Below, piece after piece: positions 44,623 through 56,280 of a stretch of DNA of 64,000 nucleotides (positions within the stretch are counted from its first letter, which is position 1; the number at the start of each line of letters is the position of its first letter). Source of the stretch: Eunapius fragilis (Eukaryota; Porifera; Demospongiae; Spongillida; Spongillidae). A model generated the notes under the pieces. It did not search any database. It was not told the origin of the DNA and saw nothing but the letters and a program-made list of their open reading frames with translations. The position numbers and the translations under genes are program-made. The stretch lies in the NCBI GenBank assembly GCA_963681505.1, contig OY811971.1, positions 23,105,128 through 23,169,127 on the forward strand, in the 5' to 3' direction.

Positions 44623-45483
44623 ATGACCAATTGGATATTGGACCTAGAGATCCCTCAGTCCCCTGGAGTTATCCTAGTGCCCAGGCCTCCAAGGAGTGGT
44701 CCCTGGAATGGGATGGTTCCCTGTCTCATGCAAGTGGCCCTGTGGGACTCCAAGTACTCAGTAGTGCATTATTTAGAACGAATACTCACCTATGCTGACT
44801 GCTGACTCATACATACATCCATGCATTAAGCCAACATGTCACCTCTCCTTCTCCAATAGAAATGTAGAAACCAAAGGGAGTGTTGTGTTAACAGTTTAGG
44901 TAGTACCATAGGAATGTGCAAGGTGGTATTAAGCACAGCCCTTTACACACAACTTCCCCAAATCCAAGTCCATATGAGTACATATGGGTCGCATGTGTGT
45001 GTGCATATGGTGTATGGTGAGCATGTGTGTGCATGTGTGTGTGCATCTGTGTGCATGGTGTAGCAGCAAGCATGTGTGTGCATGTGTGCGTATGGGTGTG
45101 CATGTATTGGCATGTAGAGATCTTCTGGGACGTAATTATTGTGAACAAGAAACAAGCAACATTTAAATAAATTAACAAATGGGTGGGTGTGTGTGACATA
45201 TGTGTAGTAATGGAACTTAAATATCAAACCAACCAAACTGTATGAGAATGAGTACACACTGGAATCACACACATGCATATGGACATATGTACACATGGTA
45301 ATTAACATATATCTATGCATGTGCACCACACATCACTTCTAGTTTCATTGAAGAGTTCTGTACAGTTTAACGTTTTTGACGTTATCGTGGTATACAGTAA
45401 ACAGCCAATCAGATCAGCATGTAGGTCAGCTGTTATTAAGTCCACCCCTTTAGATGCCAAACCAACCAATCACAGTCTCTATC

Positions 45484-45700
<217 letters not shown>

Positions 45701-45931
45701 CTGAACCCACCCACACAAGTATGTGTGTGCAAGTTATATAGATAATAATAAAATGATACCCTGGCCTGACGGCAAAGCACACACATATGGTACTAGGATA
45801 CCATTGTAATGTGTGCCCCAACAGGCCAGTATGATGTCATGCATATGACACATGCTGATGTGCATTAACAAGAAAACCTTAGAAATATGTAGCCACAGGT
45901 GCCGAACACATGGATGTATATAGATACCATT

Positions 45932-46145
45932 AGTCAGTAACTTCAAGGCTATTTAGTTTGATTGGCACACTGTACGGAGGTATAAGGATACTTATGTGGC
46001 ATCATAAGGGTTAACTAATGAACAGCAGTAATGTGACCCCATTTGGCCCCTCCCCTCTTCCCATGTAGAACTGTGTACACGTGACCTATCAGTTCCAATT
46101 TCCTCTGTGAGAAATGCCTCAAGAATTGGATCCACCGCTAGATGT
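45932..46145 (+). repeat. Direct repeat, copy 1 (about 215 bp)
   Basis: Shares 'agtcagtaacttcaaggcta', 'gtttgattggcacact', 'taaacagcagtaatg'-type strings and 'ttggcccctcccctcttccc' with 47124-47365. It lies in the spacer of the large inverted repeat, while the second copy lies just outside it. Confidence 0.8.
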
Positions 46146-46332
46146 GGGTGCCCCATGTAGGTCTTTTGGTATTCAGTATATGGATACATAGGCATTTTGA
46201 ACCTAATACAGGGTATACATAATGTACTCCACATTTCTCGCTTACATGCTCCAACTAAACATGTCACCTCTCCGCGCACCTCTAATAACCCAAAAGCATT
46301 TCTCATCGAGGACCTTGGACCTGATGGATCAC

Positions 46333-46582
<250 letters not shown>

Positions 46583-47123
46583 GATAGAGACTGGTAAATG
46601 TAAGTGATTGGTTGGGTTGGCATCTCGCCACTACATGCACAACATAAATAGGGCGGGGGTGGTCGACCGCTACCGTTTAAGTTTAGGCAGTAATGTTGGT
46701 TAATTGGATTGCAACAAAAGCCACGCCTGATTTCTCCTGCATTAAAATAAGGCCTTTGCTTTTTTTATTTTATTTTTTGCAAGTATATAGAGCATTAACA
46801 TTAACAAGGATCTGCTGTACCGTGTAAGTTTAGTATGGTACTACCTAAACTGTTTATACAGTTCACTCCCTTTGGTTTGCACATTTCTATTGGAGGAGGA
46901 GAGGTGACATGTTGGCTTAATGCATGGATGTATGTATGAGTCAGCAGTCAGCATAGGTGTGAGTATTCGTTCTAAATAATGCACAACTGAGTACTTGGAG
47001 TCCCACAGGGCCACTTGCATGAGACATGGGAACCATCCCATTCCAGGGACCACTCCTTGGAGGCCTGGGCACTAGGATAATTCCGGGGGACTAAGGGATC
47101 TCTAGGTCCAATTGATCATCACT

Positions 47124-47365
47124 AGTCAGCAACTTCAAGGCTACTTACAGTTTGATTGGCACACTATACAGAGCTATATGGATACTCATGTGGCATCCAA
47201 AGGGTTAACTACTAAACAGCAGTAATGCAACCCCTTTTTGGCCCCTCCCCTCTTCCCATGCAGGCCTGTGTATGTATGTATATGTGACCTATTTGGCCCC
47301 TCCCCTCTTCCTCTGTGAGAATTGCCTTTGCTTTGCTTCAAGAATTAGGTACACCAATAGATGTA
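47124..47365 (+). repeat. Direct repeat, copy 2
   Basis: Second copy of the 45932-46145 segment, with an added internal repeat of 'tttggcccctcccctcttcc'. It directly follows the right outer arm of the inverted repeat. Confidence 0.8.
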
Positions 47366-49620
47366 ATCTGTAAAACCTCTATTATTGTAGAAATAACTTT
47401 CGGTGCATCACTCACGTTTATATCAGCCCTCAATACTAGTATTATCACTGTCCATGCAGACCAAAGTTGTGACTTATTTAGCTAGGGCCTGGTACATCCA
47501 TGAGGGATAGAACATAAATCGCTAAGGGTTACTGTGCAATAAAACATATGTCATGTCATGCTCATTAACATGTGAACTCACCCATACATAGGCATTGCTC
47601 AGTTTAGGTCCTAAACCATATTAAAGTTTAGTACCTAAACCATGGTTTAGTACCTAAACACTTGTCATGTTTGGCGCGTACTACTAAAATTTTCATAATC
47701 CGGACTCAGAAATTTCGAGGTGTTGTTGAGACAGTGTTCTACTGTGCATAGTGCATGGGACTAAAACATCCCCAAGCTTATTCCGACATACACATGTAGA
47801 AGAGTCATTTTTTAATTATGGATTCATTATAGCACAACTCCACTCACACTGCTTCCCTTAGAATACCCCACTCCAACCCTCTCCCTTAGCCCACCTCCAC
47901 TCCCACCACCTTCCTTAGCACACCTCCACTCCCACCACCTCCCTTAGCACACCTGCACTCCCACCACATCCCTTAGCACACCTCCACTCCCACCACCTCC
48001 CTTTTTTTCCCACCGATGGTACGTCAACTTTGTGAATCGAGAATGCTGGAGATGTGTATACGTGGGTAGGGCGATAATATTTAAACACCTGGCTTTGATA
48101 ACTCTAAACGCCCAGTTTATATGCGTACCCGCCTTTTGCAGGCTAGCTTATAGGTATAGGTTAAAATTTGAGTTAGCAAGGCCAGGTGTTAAATGTTATC
48201 GACGTAGTACCCAATCAATACATTTTATTTATAGCAGCCTAATTACATTTCAAATCATTGTTGAATGTTTGCATATCAAGTTCGTTATCCTTAAAGATTT
48301 AATCCATTGGATTTTTTAAGGTGCTTTTACTGATCGGTTAATGTTTCATGTGTGGATACATGTATAGCGGACGCCATTTTGTCATTTTGGGATAAGAACT
48401 TGAAAAACAATATTGTGCAGTGATGTGCAACGTAACTATGCTGCTATTTATTCAAAATGATATTGTTTTACCATGGGCCAACCTTTTGGGGTCATTGGGT
48501 AAACGTGACTTGATTAGTCTGACCGTAAATTGAGTGATAGTTACGTTGGTCGCGTTGCTGTTTTAAATTTTATAATGGCACGAAGGAGGCCACCATCTGT
48601 GCTCGCGGAATGTTCTGTGGGTGAATATTCACAGTGCAGACGGAATGTACAGTACAATTGCTGTTTGGTTAGGGGGGGGGGGGGGGGGGCTGAACCCCCT
48701 CCCCCCACTTCTCCATTTCCGCCGCCTCATACAGTACCTGCTCGGTCATTGAGAAATTTCGCAGCTCGATCATAGAGAAAATAAAGCGTATACATTGGGA
48801 CTAAGGCAACATGGAAGGCAAGTCATACTGTATAGTAATGGAGATGCATAGATACTACTCTTAATAAGTGTATGTCGACTGAAGTCATCTGGCTGCATGC
48901 AGGGGCGTTATATTAGCACACTTACTACATTCGCAAAGCTAGGCAGCGACAGTGTCAACAACAAATAAACATGTCTGCTTTCCAAAAGCTGAGACTTTTA
49001 TAACAAACGTGTCAGCCAATAGAGTTTCCTGTGAATTAGAAACAACTGCGCCACCGCCTCGCCTAGTAGCGCGCGTACGTGTTTATGAGCTTTCGATTGT
49101 GCAACGCCTACATGTAAGCATCTATATAGTATCTCTACCACTGTGGCAAGTATACTAAAGACTGCGAATCCCGTTTTCGACTCCCCGTCATTATTGATCC
49201 TAGGTTTGATGATACTTTTACCTGCGTCCGACTTGGGCGCATTACTGTGCCCGTAATTAGCGCTTGCGCTGATCGACCTTGAGCGCGTACTAGCGTGCAC
49301 CGTGAATAATCACGGGCTGATTATTATATAATTATATGCACGCTCAAAGAACAGTTTTTTGAAGAAAAAAATAGCAACAGTGGTTTGATTACCACATATT
49401 ATCTCTGTGAATCGTTCGGCAATATTCATCATTGTTCCTAATTGTCTCCGATATGAACCTTTTAACGTGCTCGTGCATGATGTCTACGTTGACTTAGGCC
49501 TTTGGGCAACATATAATTGCCGTGTCCAAACACGGGCAATTGTAAAATAATCAATGCTGCATTGTAATCTATACCACCTGTTCTAACTTCTAACATATGG
49601 TTACTATACGCAACGTCTAT
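47366..49620. other. Region without recognised gene
   Basis: Contains a 29-bp tandem repeat (47870-48002, 'cttagcacacctccactccc'), an inverted pair (48079-48099 and 48182-48205, 'aacacctggctttgataact' and its diverged complement) and a run of 17 G (about 48673-48689). Upstream exons of the Death-domain gene at 50.2 kb could lie here but none was supported. Confidence 0.4.
47870..48002 (+). repeat. 29-bp tandem repeat
   Basis: About five copies of 'cttagcacacctccactccc' plus 'accacctcc' with minor changes. Confidence 0.8.
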
Positions 49621-49628
49621 AAAGCTTA

Positions 49629-49838
49629 GTTCACAAATTGACGCAAGATCCCGCGACGCGACGCGACGTCGCAGGAATAGGAAAAAATATATTCTATTCC
49701 TGCGACGCGATGCGACGTCACAGCGATAAACCACACTTAAACCACTGGTACGTTATTAAAAGTGACGGCCGAGCCCAGTGCAGAGCTTTTTTTCATTCAT
49801 CGCGACGCATCGCGGGCTCTTGCGTCATATTGTGAACC
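49629..49838. mobile_element. CG-rich foldback MITE
   Basis: The ends 'ttcacaaattgacgcaagat' (left) and 'gcgtcatattgtgaacca' (right) are imperfect reverse complements, with an inner perfect hairpin around 'cgacgtcgcaggaatag' and 'ctattcctgcgacgcgatg' (49663-49712). High CpG content contrasts with the AT-rich surroundings. Confidence 0.75.
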
Positions 49839-50201
49839 ATGCCCGCGCAATACAAAGGAATTATTATTGTCAGATAGTAACTACATGTTCTCGGCCTGTA
49901 CGATGAGACTTGAGAGTGAACGACAATTATAGCGTTGCTTTTATTGTTACTACCATTATTACCTCTTATACAGGTTTATGATTTGTGGCACGAAGCATGG
50001 TCGCTAAGTACGCGCTGCTATGTACTTTTGTGTGGAAGGTGGTCGTCCCTATTTGTTGCTATAGGTACGTACGTACGTTGAAAATTATAGTTGCATGCTG
50101 CAAAGTCGGAAGGAAACAACGTGTGCTGAGACACTAGCAAAAAACATTGGTAGGTGTATACATGTTTTTTCCCTTTCACCTTATATTTTTCTTACCTGCA
50201 G

Positions 50202-53042
50202 GTTTTATATTAGGTTCTGTGGCCATTCAAATGCCGCCATGCCCTGTCATAGGTACGTTTGAATACAATACACAGCTTCTTAATTAACAATACACACAAA
50301 TTTTGATTTCTTTACCGGATATTGCATCTACCAAACAAATGGTTAGATCAAGACTTCAGAGCATGAACTTATCTCCTTTTTGCAAATGCTACACATTTTA
50401 GTACTTTGCAGTATATTAGTGCATATAGAGATATGCCATTTCTTTTCAAGTTCTATTTTTTCAACAATAGCAATAACATTAAACATAATGCCACTGATGT
50501 AGTAATAATATGTTGGCAATGCATAATGTTTGATGTCTGGAATGCATTCAAAACCAGCAAGCTAATTTCTAGCATCTGGTTGAAGCAGGGAATGATGTGA
50601 TCAGTATAGAATGGTGCTAAGTAATGCAGCAGATTCAATTATCCATGTCATTGATACTTGACAGGTTTAGATGACAGAGCTACCCTCAACGTCATCATTG
50701 ATATACCCTCTACTGAATGGCATAGTATAGGTCTTGATTTGGGGCTATCAGAGAATGATTTGAGCATAATAGAAAAGAATAGAAGAAGCGGCACAAATGC
50801 CATGAAGAGAGACATGCTTGGATTATGGCTGCACCAAGACACAACTTCTACATACAGAAAACTTGCTAACTCTATGTTACGTGTAGGCGGCTTAAACAAC
50901 GATGTAGAAGACCTGTTGAAATGTATTAGTTAGTTATATTTATGTCAACATGACGGGCACATCAATGTTATTAACCTGCACTCTTTTCACTGATTTTTCA
51001 GGACACACTTTGGATGATCTTTCTGACCAACCAGGTATACTTTTCCAGTGGGCAAAATAACATTTGTAATATGCATAATTCCAATTCTACGTACAATGCC
51101 GACTGATATACCTGGTTGGTTTTACATTACCTTCTGCTTTGTAAATCCATGGAGAAAGGGAAATTGGGTGATATATAACAGTGTCTGCCAAATTGGAATG
51201 GGTGTGAGTGATACCTTTAGAAGTACTTCCAATCAAACAGAAAACCAACAATGCTATCAATCTATATAGGGGTATCCAAGCTGAAAGTCTAAACACAAAA
51301 TGTTATACTGTATTAAATTTCACTGCATGCAGCTCAGTTGTTTTCTCTTAGTGGAGTAAACAATCAAAAAGTCTCTACATTGCAAGAGCTCACAAGAGCC
51401 CTTCTTTATGTTATTGTCTATTTGCGCCCGTGTGCACAGGTGTGCATACTGTACGTACAGTGTGTACAGGTGTGCACACTTTATTTACACCTTCATATCT
51501 TTAACAGTTGCTGGATTCCTGTAGCAGATTTTACATCATTTTAAAGATGGGTCTTTGCAGAATGTGGGGAAATATAGAACATAAAAAACTGCACTTAAAA
51601 CTCATAGTTTTTTTGGCCAGAAAAGCAATCAAAAATTCGTACGCACGTGACATTTAAAAACAAATATGGAGGTACTGTGAGTCTGTAGTTCAACGAGAGA
51701 GGCCAGAGTTCTTAGGACCCGCCCAGTGTCCACTTGCGCTTGGTTACCAAATGGCGTGTTAACGAAATCAATTAGCCCACTGTTGGTGCTAACAACGCAG
51801 CTCTGACTCACGAACGCGGGGCGACAGTCAGCTAGGGGCTGCAAACAGATTTAAAAAAACTCTAGGACGTGGCAGGGCAGTCAGTTAAAGGAACTGCAAA
51901 CAGGTTCACAAGCTGTGGGGACTGCAAGCAGATTAAAATACTAGAGGACTTGGCAGGGCATAAAGTAGTGTAGTGCACATTGGTTCACAAGCTGTAGAAC
52001 GTGGCAGGGCAGTCAGCCAGGGACTGCAAACAGGTATACAAGCTATAGAACATGGCAGGCCATAAATAGGAGCCATTGAGAGGACAGAGCAAGCAGTTCT
52101 TTCTGTCTTGTACATGTGTATGTGGGTAAGTATTTGCTGTTTGATGACAACGAAAGGCCAGCTAGCTCATTCAGTGTTTCAATGGTGGAATACTGCATCT
52201 TCAAGGGCTATCTTATGTACATGTTATGCCATTCAATGCTTGAGCAAATAGTAACAATTAAGGTCTGTAACCATGCTGCCATGTGCAGTATTAAAGTGTG
52301 CACAAGTGTACACACTGTATTTTCAAACTCAACAGAAAAAATAAAAAAGAACTGATTAAATTGATTTCATATACAAGTAATAGAACGTACTGTCCTCTAT
52401 CAGGAACATATTTCAAGTACACAAAATGCATTATGGGTGTGGTGCATTTTACAGTGTGCACACCTGTACACAATTTAAAAAGCCAGGCCCGAGACACTGC
52501 TAGTGAAATACATGGAATTTCCTTACATTGCATTGGAATAGTAAAACTTATGTATGAACTTACTACCCACTTTCATTTGCAGTCCACTAACTTTGACATG
52601 TGCCTTTTAGTGACAAAATTTTTGTAATAAAGCAGTAACTGAAGCTGCTCAATTATCATAGATTAAGCAGTATATTTCAGGACCAGAATTCTACTACACA
52701 TCAGTGCATCACTGGGGAATAATATACATCAATTTTACAGCCACTGAGTTTAATGTGGGGTAATAATGATTCGAATTGTAAATAAGGTAAAGCATGCACG
52801 CGTGTGCACACTTTCCGAAGCAAATAGACATTATTCTTCAATTAATAACTCATGCTATCTATTCTTCAGATGGTGAACATGATGGTGCACATACTAGTAT
52901 TGTGCAACAAGGTAAGAGCCAATCATTTGTGTGTTTTGTATGCTTATATATAATAATTGGGGACTGGGTCTGCACATCGCTATATTTATATGGGACAGGT
53001 CCAGCAAAATCACCCTTCTGGGTAGTTTTTCAAGTTTTCTAA
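50202..53042 (+). CDS. Death-domain protein, partial multi-exon gene
   Basis: Exons that agree in phase 1: 50202-50252 (hydrophobic, FILGSVAIQMPPCPVI), 50665-50928 (Death domain), 51002-51034 (HTLDDLSDQP), 52870-52911 (DGEHDGAHTSIVQQ) and perhaps 52999-53042, ending in TAA. The Death-domain exon reads NVIIDIPSTEWHSIGLDLGL, SENDLSIIEKNRR, MKRDMLGLWLHQD, TYRKLANSMLRVGGL. The Trp, the leucine pattern and the LGLS..DL.IIE motif are typical. If the GTTAGT donor at 50929 is not used, translation ends at TAG just after the domain (50931-50933). The 5' end was not found. The last exon overlaps a foldback repeat (52988-53235), so it may be an exonised repeat or wrong. Role: probable adaptor in Death-domain signalling, like the other two loci in this window. 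Confidence 0.68.
51805..52065 (+). repeat. Tandem repeat of about 50 bp in a Death-gene intron
   Basis: About four to five copies of 'acgtggcagggcagtcagcc' plus 'gggactgcaaacaggttcac' and 'aagctgtaga', with length variation. Confidence 0.75.
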
Positions 53043-53235
53043 TTCTTTGGTTTTCCGTGAACTCCAAAGAGCTTCTATCAAATGGTCCTAAAATGGACTA
53101 TCCATCATAAGTTTATTACCATTGAATCTATAACTAGCCATACATTTCAATGCGAGCGTTGCTTTTCTTTTGCTTGTTCTGGAAATTTTTTAAAAAGTAT
53201 CACAAGGGTGATTTTGCTCGACACTGTTCCATATA
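52988..53235. mobile_element. Foldback MITE overlapping the last Death-gene exon
   Basis: Left end 'atatgggacaggtccagcaa' plus 'aatcaccctt' mirrors right end 'aagggtgattttgctcgaca' plus 'ctgttccata'. The splice acceptor proposed for the last exon of the Death-domain gene (52998) lies within the left end. Confidence 0.65.
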
Positions 53236-53419
53236 AAAGTTATTCAAATGACTCACGTTTCAATCGCTATAACTTCGGAACGGTAAACGCTATCAACTTC
53301 CAATGTTTAACACTTCATACTACACCATTTGCATACGATATAATAGATTTTGGGGTGTTGCATTAGATTCGTGCCAGTGATGTGACGTCCGATACCCTTT
53401 GGGGTTCACACTGGCCATA

Positions 53420-55262
53420 TCTTTTGGCATGATTATCATCAAAGGAGTGGCAGACTATGGTGATGGTACAAAATAAAGTATGGCAGTTTACTGCTGCAAA
53501 AGCTATACACGCATTACGGAAAATTAGACATTCATCACCATTAGTACAACAACAAACACAATGATAACAACATAATTACCAAGTACAATAACCATAGAAA
53601 TAGATACAGTCTATGAAGAGACTCTGCCCTCATGCACTGCTAGGGTCAGATCACAATAGATTGGGTGGTGGTAGGAAGACCTGCTTCCTCGTAGGCACAT
53701 GATAGCACTGCGCATTATGGCAAAAGACAGACGACATCTCAGCCAGCCCATAATGAGGAAATATGCTTTGTCTTGTTTTTCAGATAGTAGGTCAGCTAAC
53801 CGTTTGTAAAAAGTGGTGGCTTCTCTCCCCATTGCACCCGAAGTGGAAAAAACTAGGGGTGTGAAAACACCATGTTCAACATCTCGAATGCGTTGTCCAT
53901 ATTCTCTTTTCTTGGTTTGTTCATGGGTACGAAAAAGAGCGGAAAGAGATTTTGAAACGTAGCTAGGTGCATTAGGGTGAAAAACCCTTACATCAAAATA
54001 TTCATCTTGGCTATTGGACCAAAATCCTCTAGCTCTGATATCTGCCCTGGCCTCAGCATCTGTGTTGGCTGTGAGGTAAGAAAAGGTTTCTCCATTAAGA
54101 GGTTGTAGTTGTGGCTCTGTTGCAACATTATAACAAACTTTCGTCAGCAATGAGGCTGTAAGATCTCTAATGTCATTGTGCCTGACAGTTAGGAAACCAC
54201 CAAGATGGCAAGTCATGGCATGGTCAACAGAGAACTGTTTTCCACAACTGCAATGTTGAGGGACATTAGTAAGCGTCCAGTCGTATCTCAGACATAAAGC
54301 ATCACGAAACTCTCCTTTATTCAGATGGAAGCCATGATCTGCAATGGGAAGTACAGATAACCAAGAGGACGAACCTTTTTTGCAGGCCTGATCAAAGCAG
54401 CGTTGCAACGACGGAGATAGTAGCTTGTATATGCCTTCTGCTTTTTGTTGGAGGAATTTATGATGCTGTCTGTTATGCTAAGTATCAACTGGAACAACTG
54501 GGTGGCAATGAAGATCAATTGAAATGAATGGTGAGTATAGTCAAGCTATTATCACATTTGCATATCTCATCTAAACGTATGATGCTGATTTACATTTACC
54601 CTTTCTATTCAGGGACATCAAGAACAAACTGATTCAATATTTACTACATCGATATGAAGGCATATAATACGTAGCTCCTATAGCTTAGATACGTGTGCTG
54701 TAGAGTAAGACATAACTATGTGAGATATTTAAGTGTTTCGTCATTAATTGACTAAGAAAGTTGTCATGAACATGAGATATATTTAGAAGATGTTTGCATG
54801 GGTTAGGTATGATGTGGGGATATTGATTAATTGGCTACGTAGGTGACAACGTATTTGAACGGTGATTAGCTTACATGGAGCAGCCACCATATTTGATCAT
54901 CAATGACAGCAGTGTAGTGAGGAGGCAGGTGATATGCAGGCCAAGAAGCGGTTATGCCCTTCCTAACTCTGACCTAAGTTCAGATAGCGTGCCTGCGGCA
55001 GCTTCCTCTCTGAACTTAGGTTACCTGGGATTAAGAAGGCCCGAATGGTTAGTAAATATTGCCACCATCGTGGGTGTTAAGTAGGATACATTGGATTGCG
55101 TGACAAGAAGTCCTATGCCAAAGTTTTTAAAATTGCCTATCAACGTTGTTAACGATTTTGAACTTATGGAATTCATAGTGATGAACTTATTGTCTGGAAT
55201 ATCAAAAGCTTATTTTGTTTTGACTATTAATTCAAATGATGAATAGTAGTATTGCTACATGA
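53420..55262. mobile_element. Family C repeat, longest copy, with reverse-transcriptase-type ORF
   Basis: Begins 'gattatcatcaaaggagtgg' and ends 'gaatagtagtattgctacat'. It contains the ORF at 53611-54408 on minus. Shorter copies at 26763-27540 and 35590-36300 lack this ORF. No terminal inverted repeats were identified. The shared right part ('aggacatcaagaacaa' to the end) is about 680 bases. Confidence 0.65.
53611..54408 (-). CDS. C-terminal part of a retrotransposon polyprotein (reverse-transcriptase-associated)
   Basis: 265 codons: WLSVLPIADHGFHLNKGEFR, DALCLRYDWTLTNVPQHCSC, GKQFSVDHAMTCHLGGFLTV RHNDIRD, EPQLQPLNG, DIRARGFW, YFDVRVFHPNAPSYVSKSLS, VEHGVFTPLVFSTSGAMGRE, LRCRLSFAIMRSAIMCLRGS. 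The C.CGK...H...C...R motif and the later FDVRVF...P and FTPLVFST.G motifs are widespread in invertebrate proteins that begin with a reverse transcriptase. No RT domain was found upstream on the minus strand, so this is a 5'-truncated copy. It is fully open, which suggests recent insertion. Confidence 0.72.
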   Translation of the reverse strand: MQRCFDQACKKGSSSWLSVLPIADHGFHLNKGEFRDALCLRYDWTLTNVPQHCSCGKQFSVDHAMTCHLGGFLTVRHNDIRDLTASLLTKVCYNVATEPQLQPLNGETFSYLTANTDAEARADIRARGFWSNSQDEYFDVRVFHPNAPSYVSKSLSALFRTHEQTKKREYGQRIRDVEHGVFTPLVFSTSGAMGREATTFYKRLADLLSEKQDKAYFLIMGWLRCRLSFAIMRSAIMCLRGSRSSYHHPIYCDLTLAVHEGRVSS

Positions 55263-55549
55263 TTACAAAATCCTTAGTACTCCCACCCCCCACTCAGTCA
55301 TCACGCATGATTCTCCCTCCTCTTCTGTTCAAATTCTATTAACATTGTCGTATTTGAACAGATGAAAAAATTGCAGAGCATACGTACAACACTACATCCG
55401 AACTCTGATATAAGAGGGGCTCCCTAAACTGAGCATGTTGAGCCTGAAAATATTTCTGCCAATTTCACTCACACATGCATGTGTGTTACATACTGTTGCT
55501 TCTAGTTGCTAAGTTCTATAAATGTCCATAGCAATAGAATACTTGTATG

Positions 55550-55606
55550 ATTAGTGATTTGTGACTTAAGTCATAAGTCACAAACGCACGGTCAATCTAT
55601 GATTAA
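55550..55606 (+). repeat. Direct repeat flanking the piggyBac-like element, left
   Basis: 'attagtgatttgtgacttaa' through 'cacaaacgcacggtcaatct' and 'atgattaa' recurs at 58235-58284. The copy here has a seven-base insertion ('tcataag'). Both contain TTAA. Confidence 0.65.
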
Positions 55607-55687
55607 GGCATGCAGTTCTTTCAAATGAAATGCAGATGATAAGCACAAAATTAGCAGATACAAATGAAAGTTAGAAGTTTACAAAAG

Positions 55688-55730
55688 AAAAACATTCTCT
55701 AACGAGAAAATTGGTGGGATATAGGAATTG
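55688..55730. mobile_element. Solo left end of family-B MITE
   Basis: 'aaaacattctctaacgagaa' followed by 'aattggtgggatatagg' matches the left end of the element at 42611-42896. No right end is nearby. Confidence 0.6.
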
Positions 55731-55869
55731 GAGCAATTCTTGGTACGCGAGTTGTACGCTGGTTTTTTAATGATATTCACGACCCGGAGGAACTACTATC
55801 GTAGTTCCTGATTCATGTGGCCTTTCAAACTTAGCTACCTTCATGTGGTGGATTGCTTCAACTGATAAG

Positions 55870-55975
55870 TACTGCTTTTCTTTCATGACGCTTGCAACTT
55901 TTTCCTTTCATGACGCTTGCAACCTTTTCCTTTCATGTCGCTTGCAACTTTTTCCTTTCATGACGTTTGTACTTT
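55870..55975 (+). repeat. 29-bp tandem repeat in the piggyBac-like element
   Basis: Four copies of 'ctttcatgacgcttgcaact' plus 'ttttc' with small changes, near the left end. Confidence 0.8.
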
Positions 55976-56280
55976 ATGAATAGGATAGGGGTTGCAATGC
56001 ACTTTCAACCGCACAGGACAGTTTCTGTTTAATATTTACGTACATATAAACCCAAACGCGTACGCTGCCGTCGTTAGTTTTGCGCATCTCCTACTATAAT
56101 GCCATTTTCGATTGGTAATCGTGTATCGTGTAGTGCGATCAAGGTTCTGGGGGAAAAGCCAGCAAAGCAAAGGTTTGGAAGGCTGTCTGCAACAAAAGAA
56201 CTGGATGGGGTGGTCGAAGAAGTCCAAGGGATTGGGAGAAAAGTGAAATACTTAGTACGTTTAGTGAGGTAGGGGTTTCA

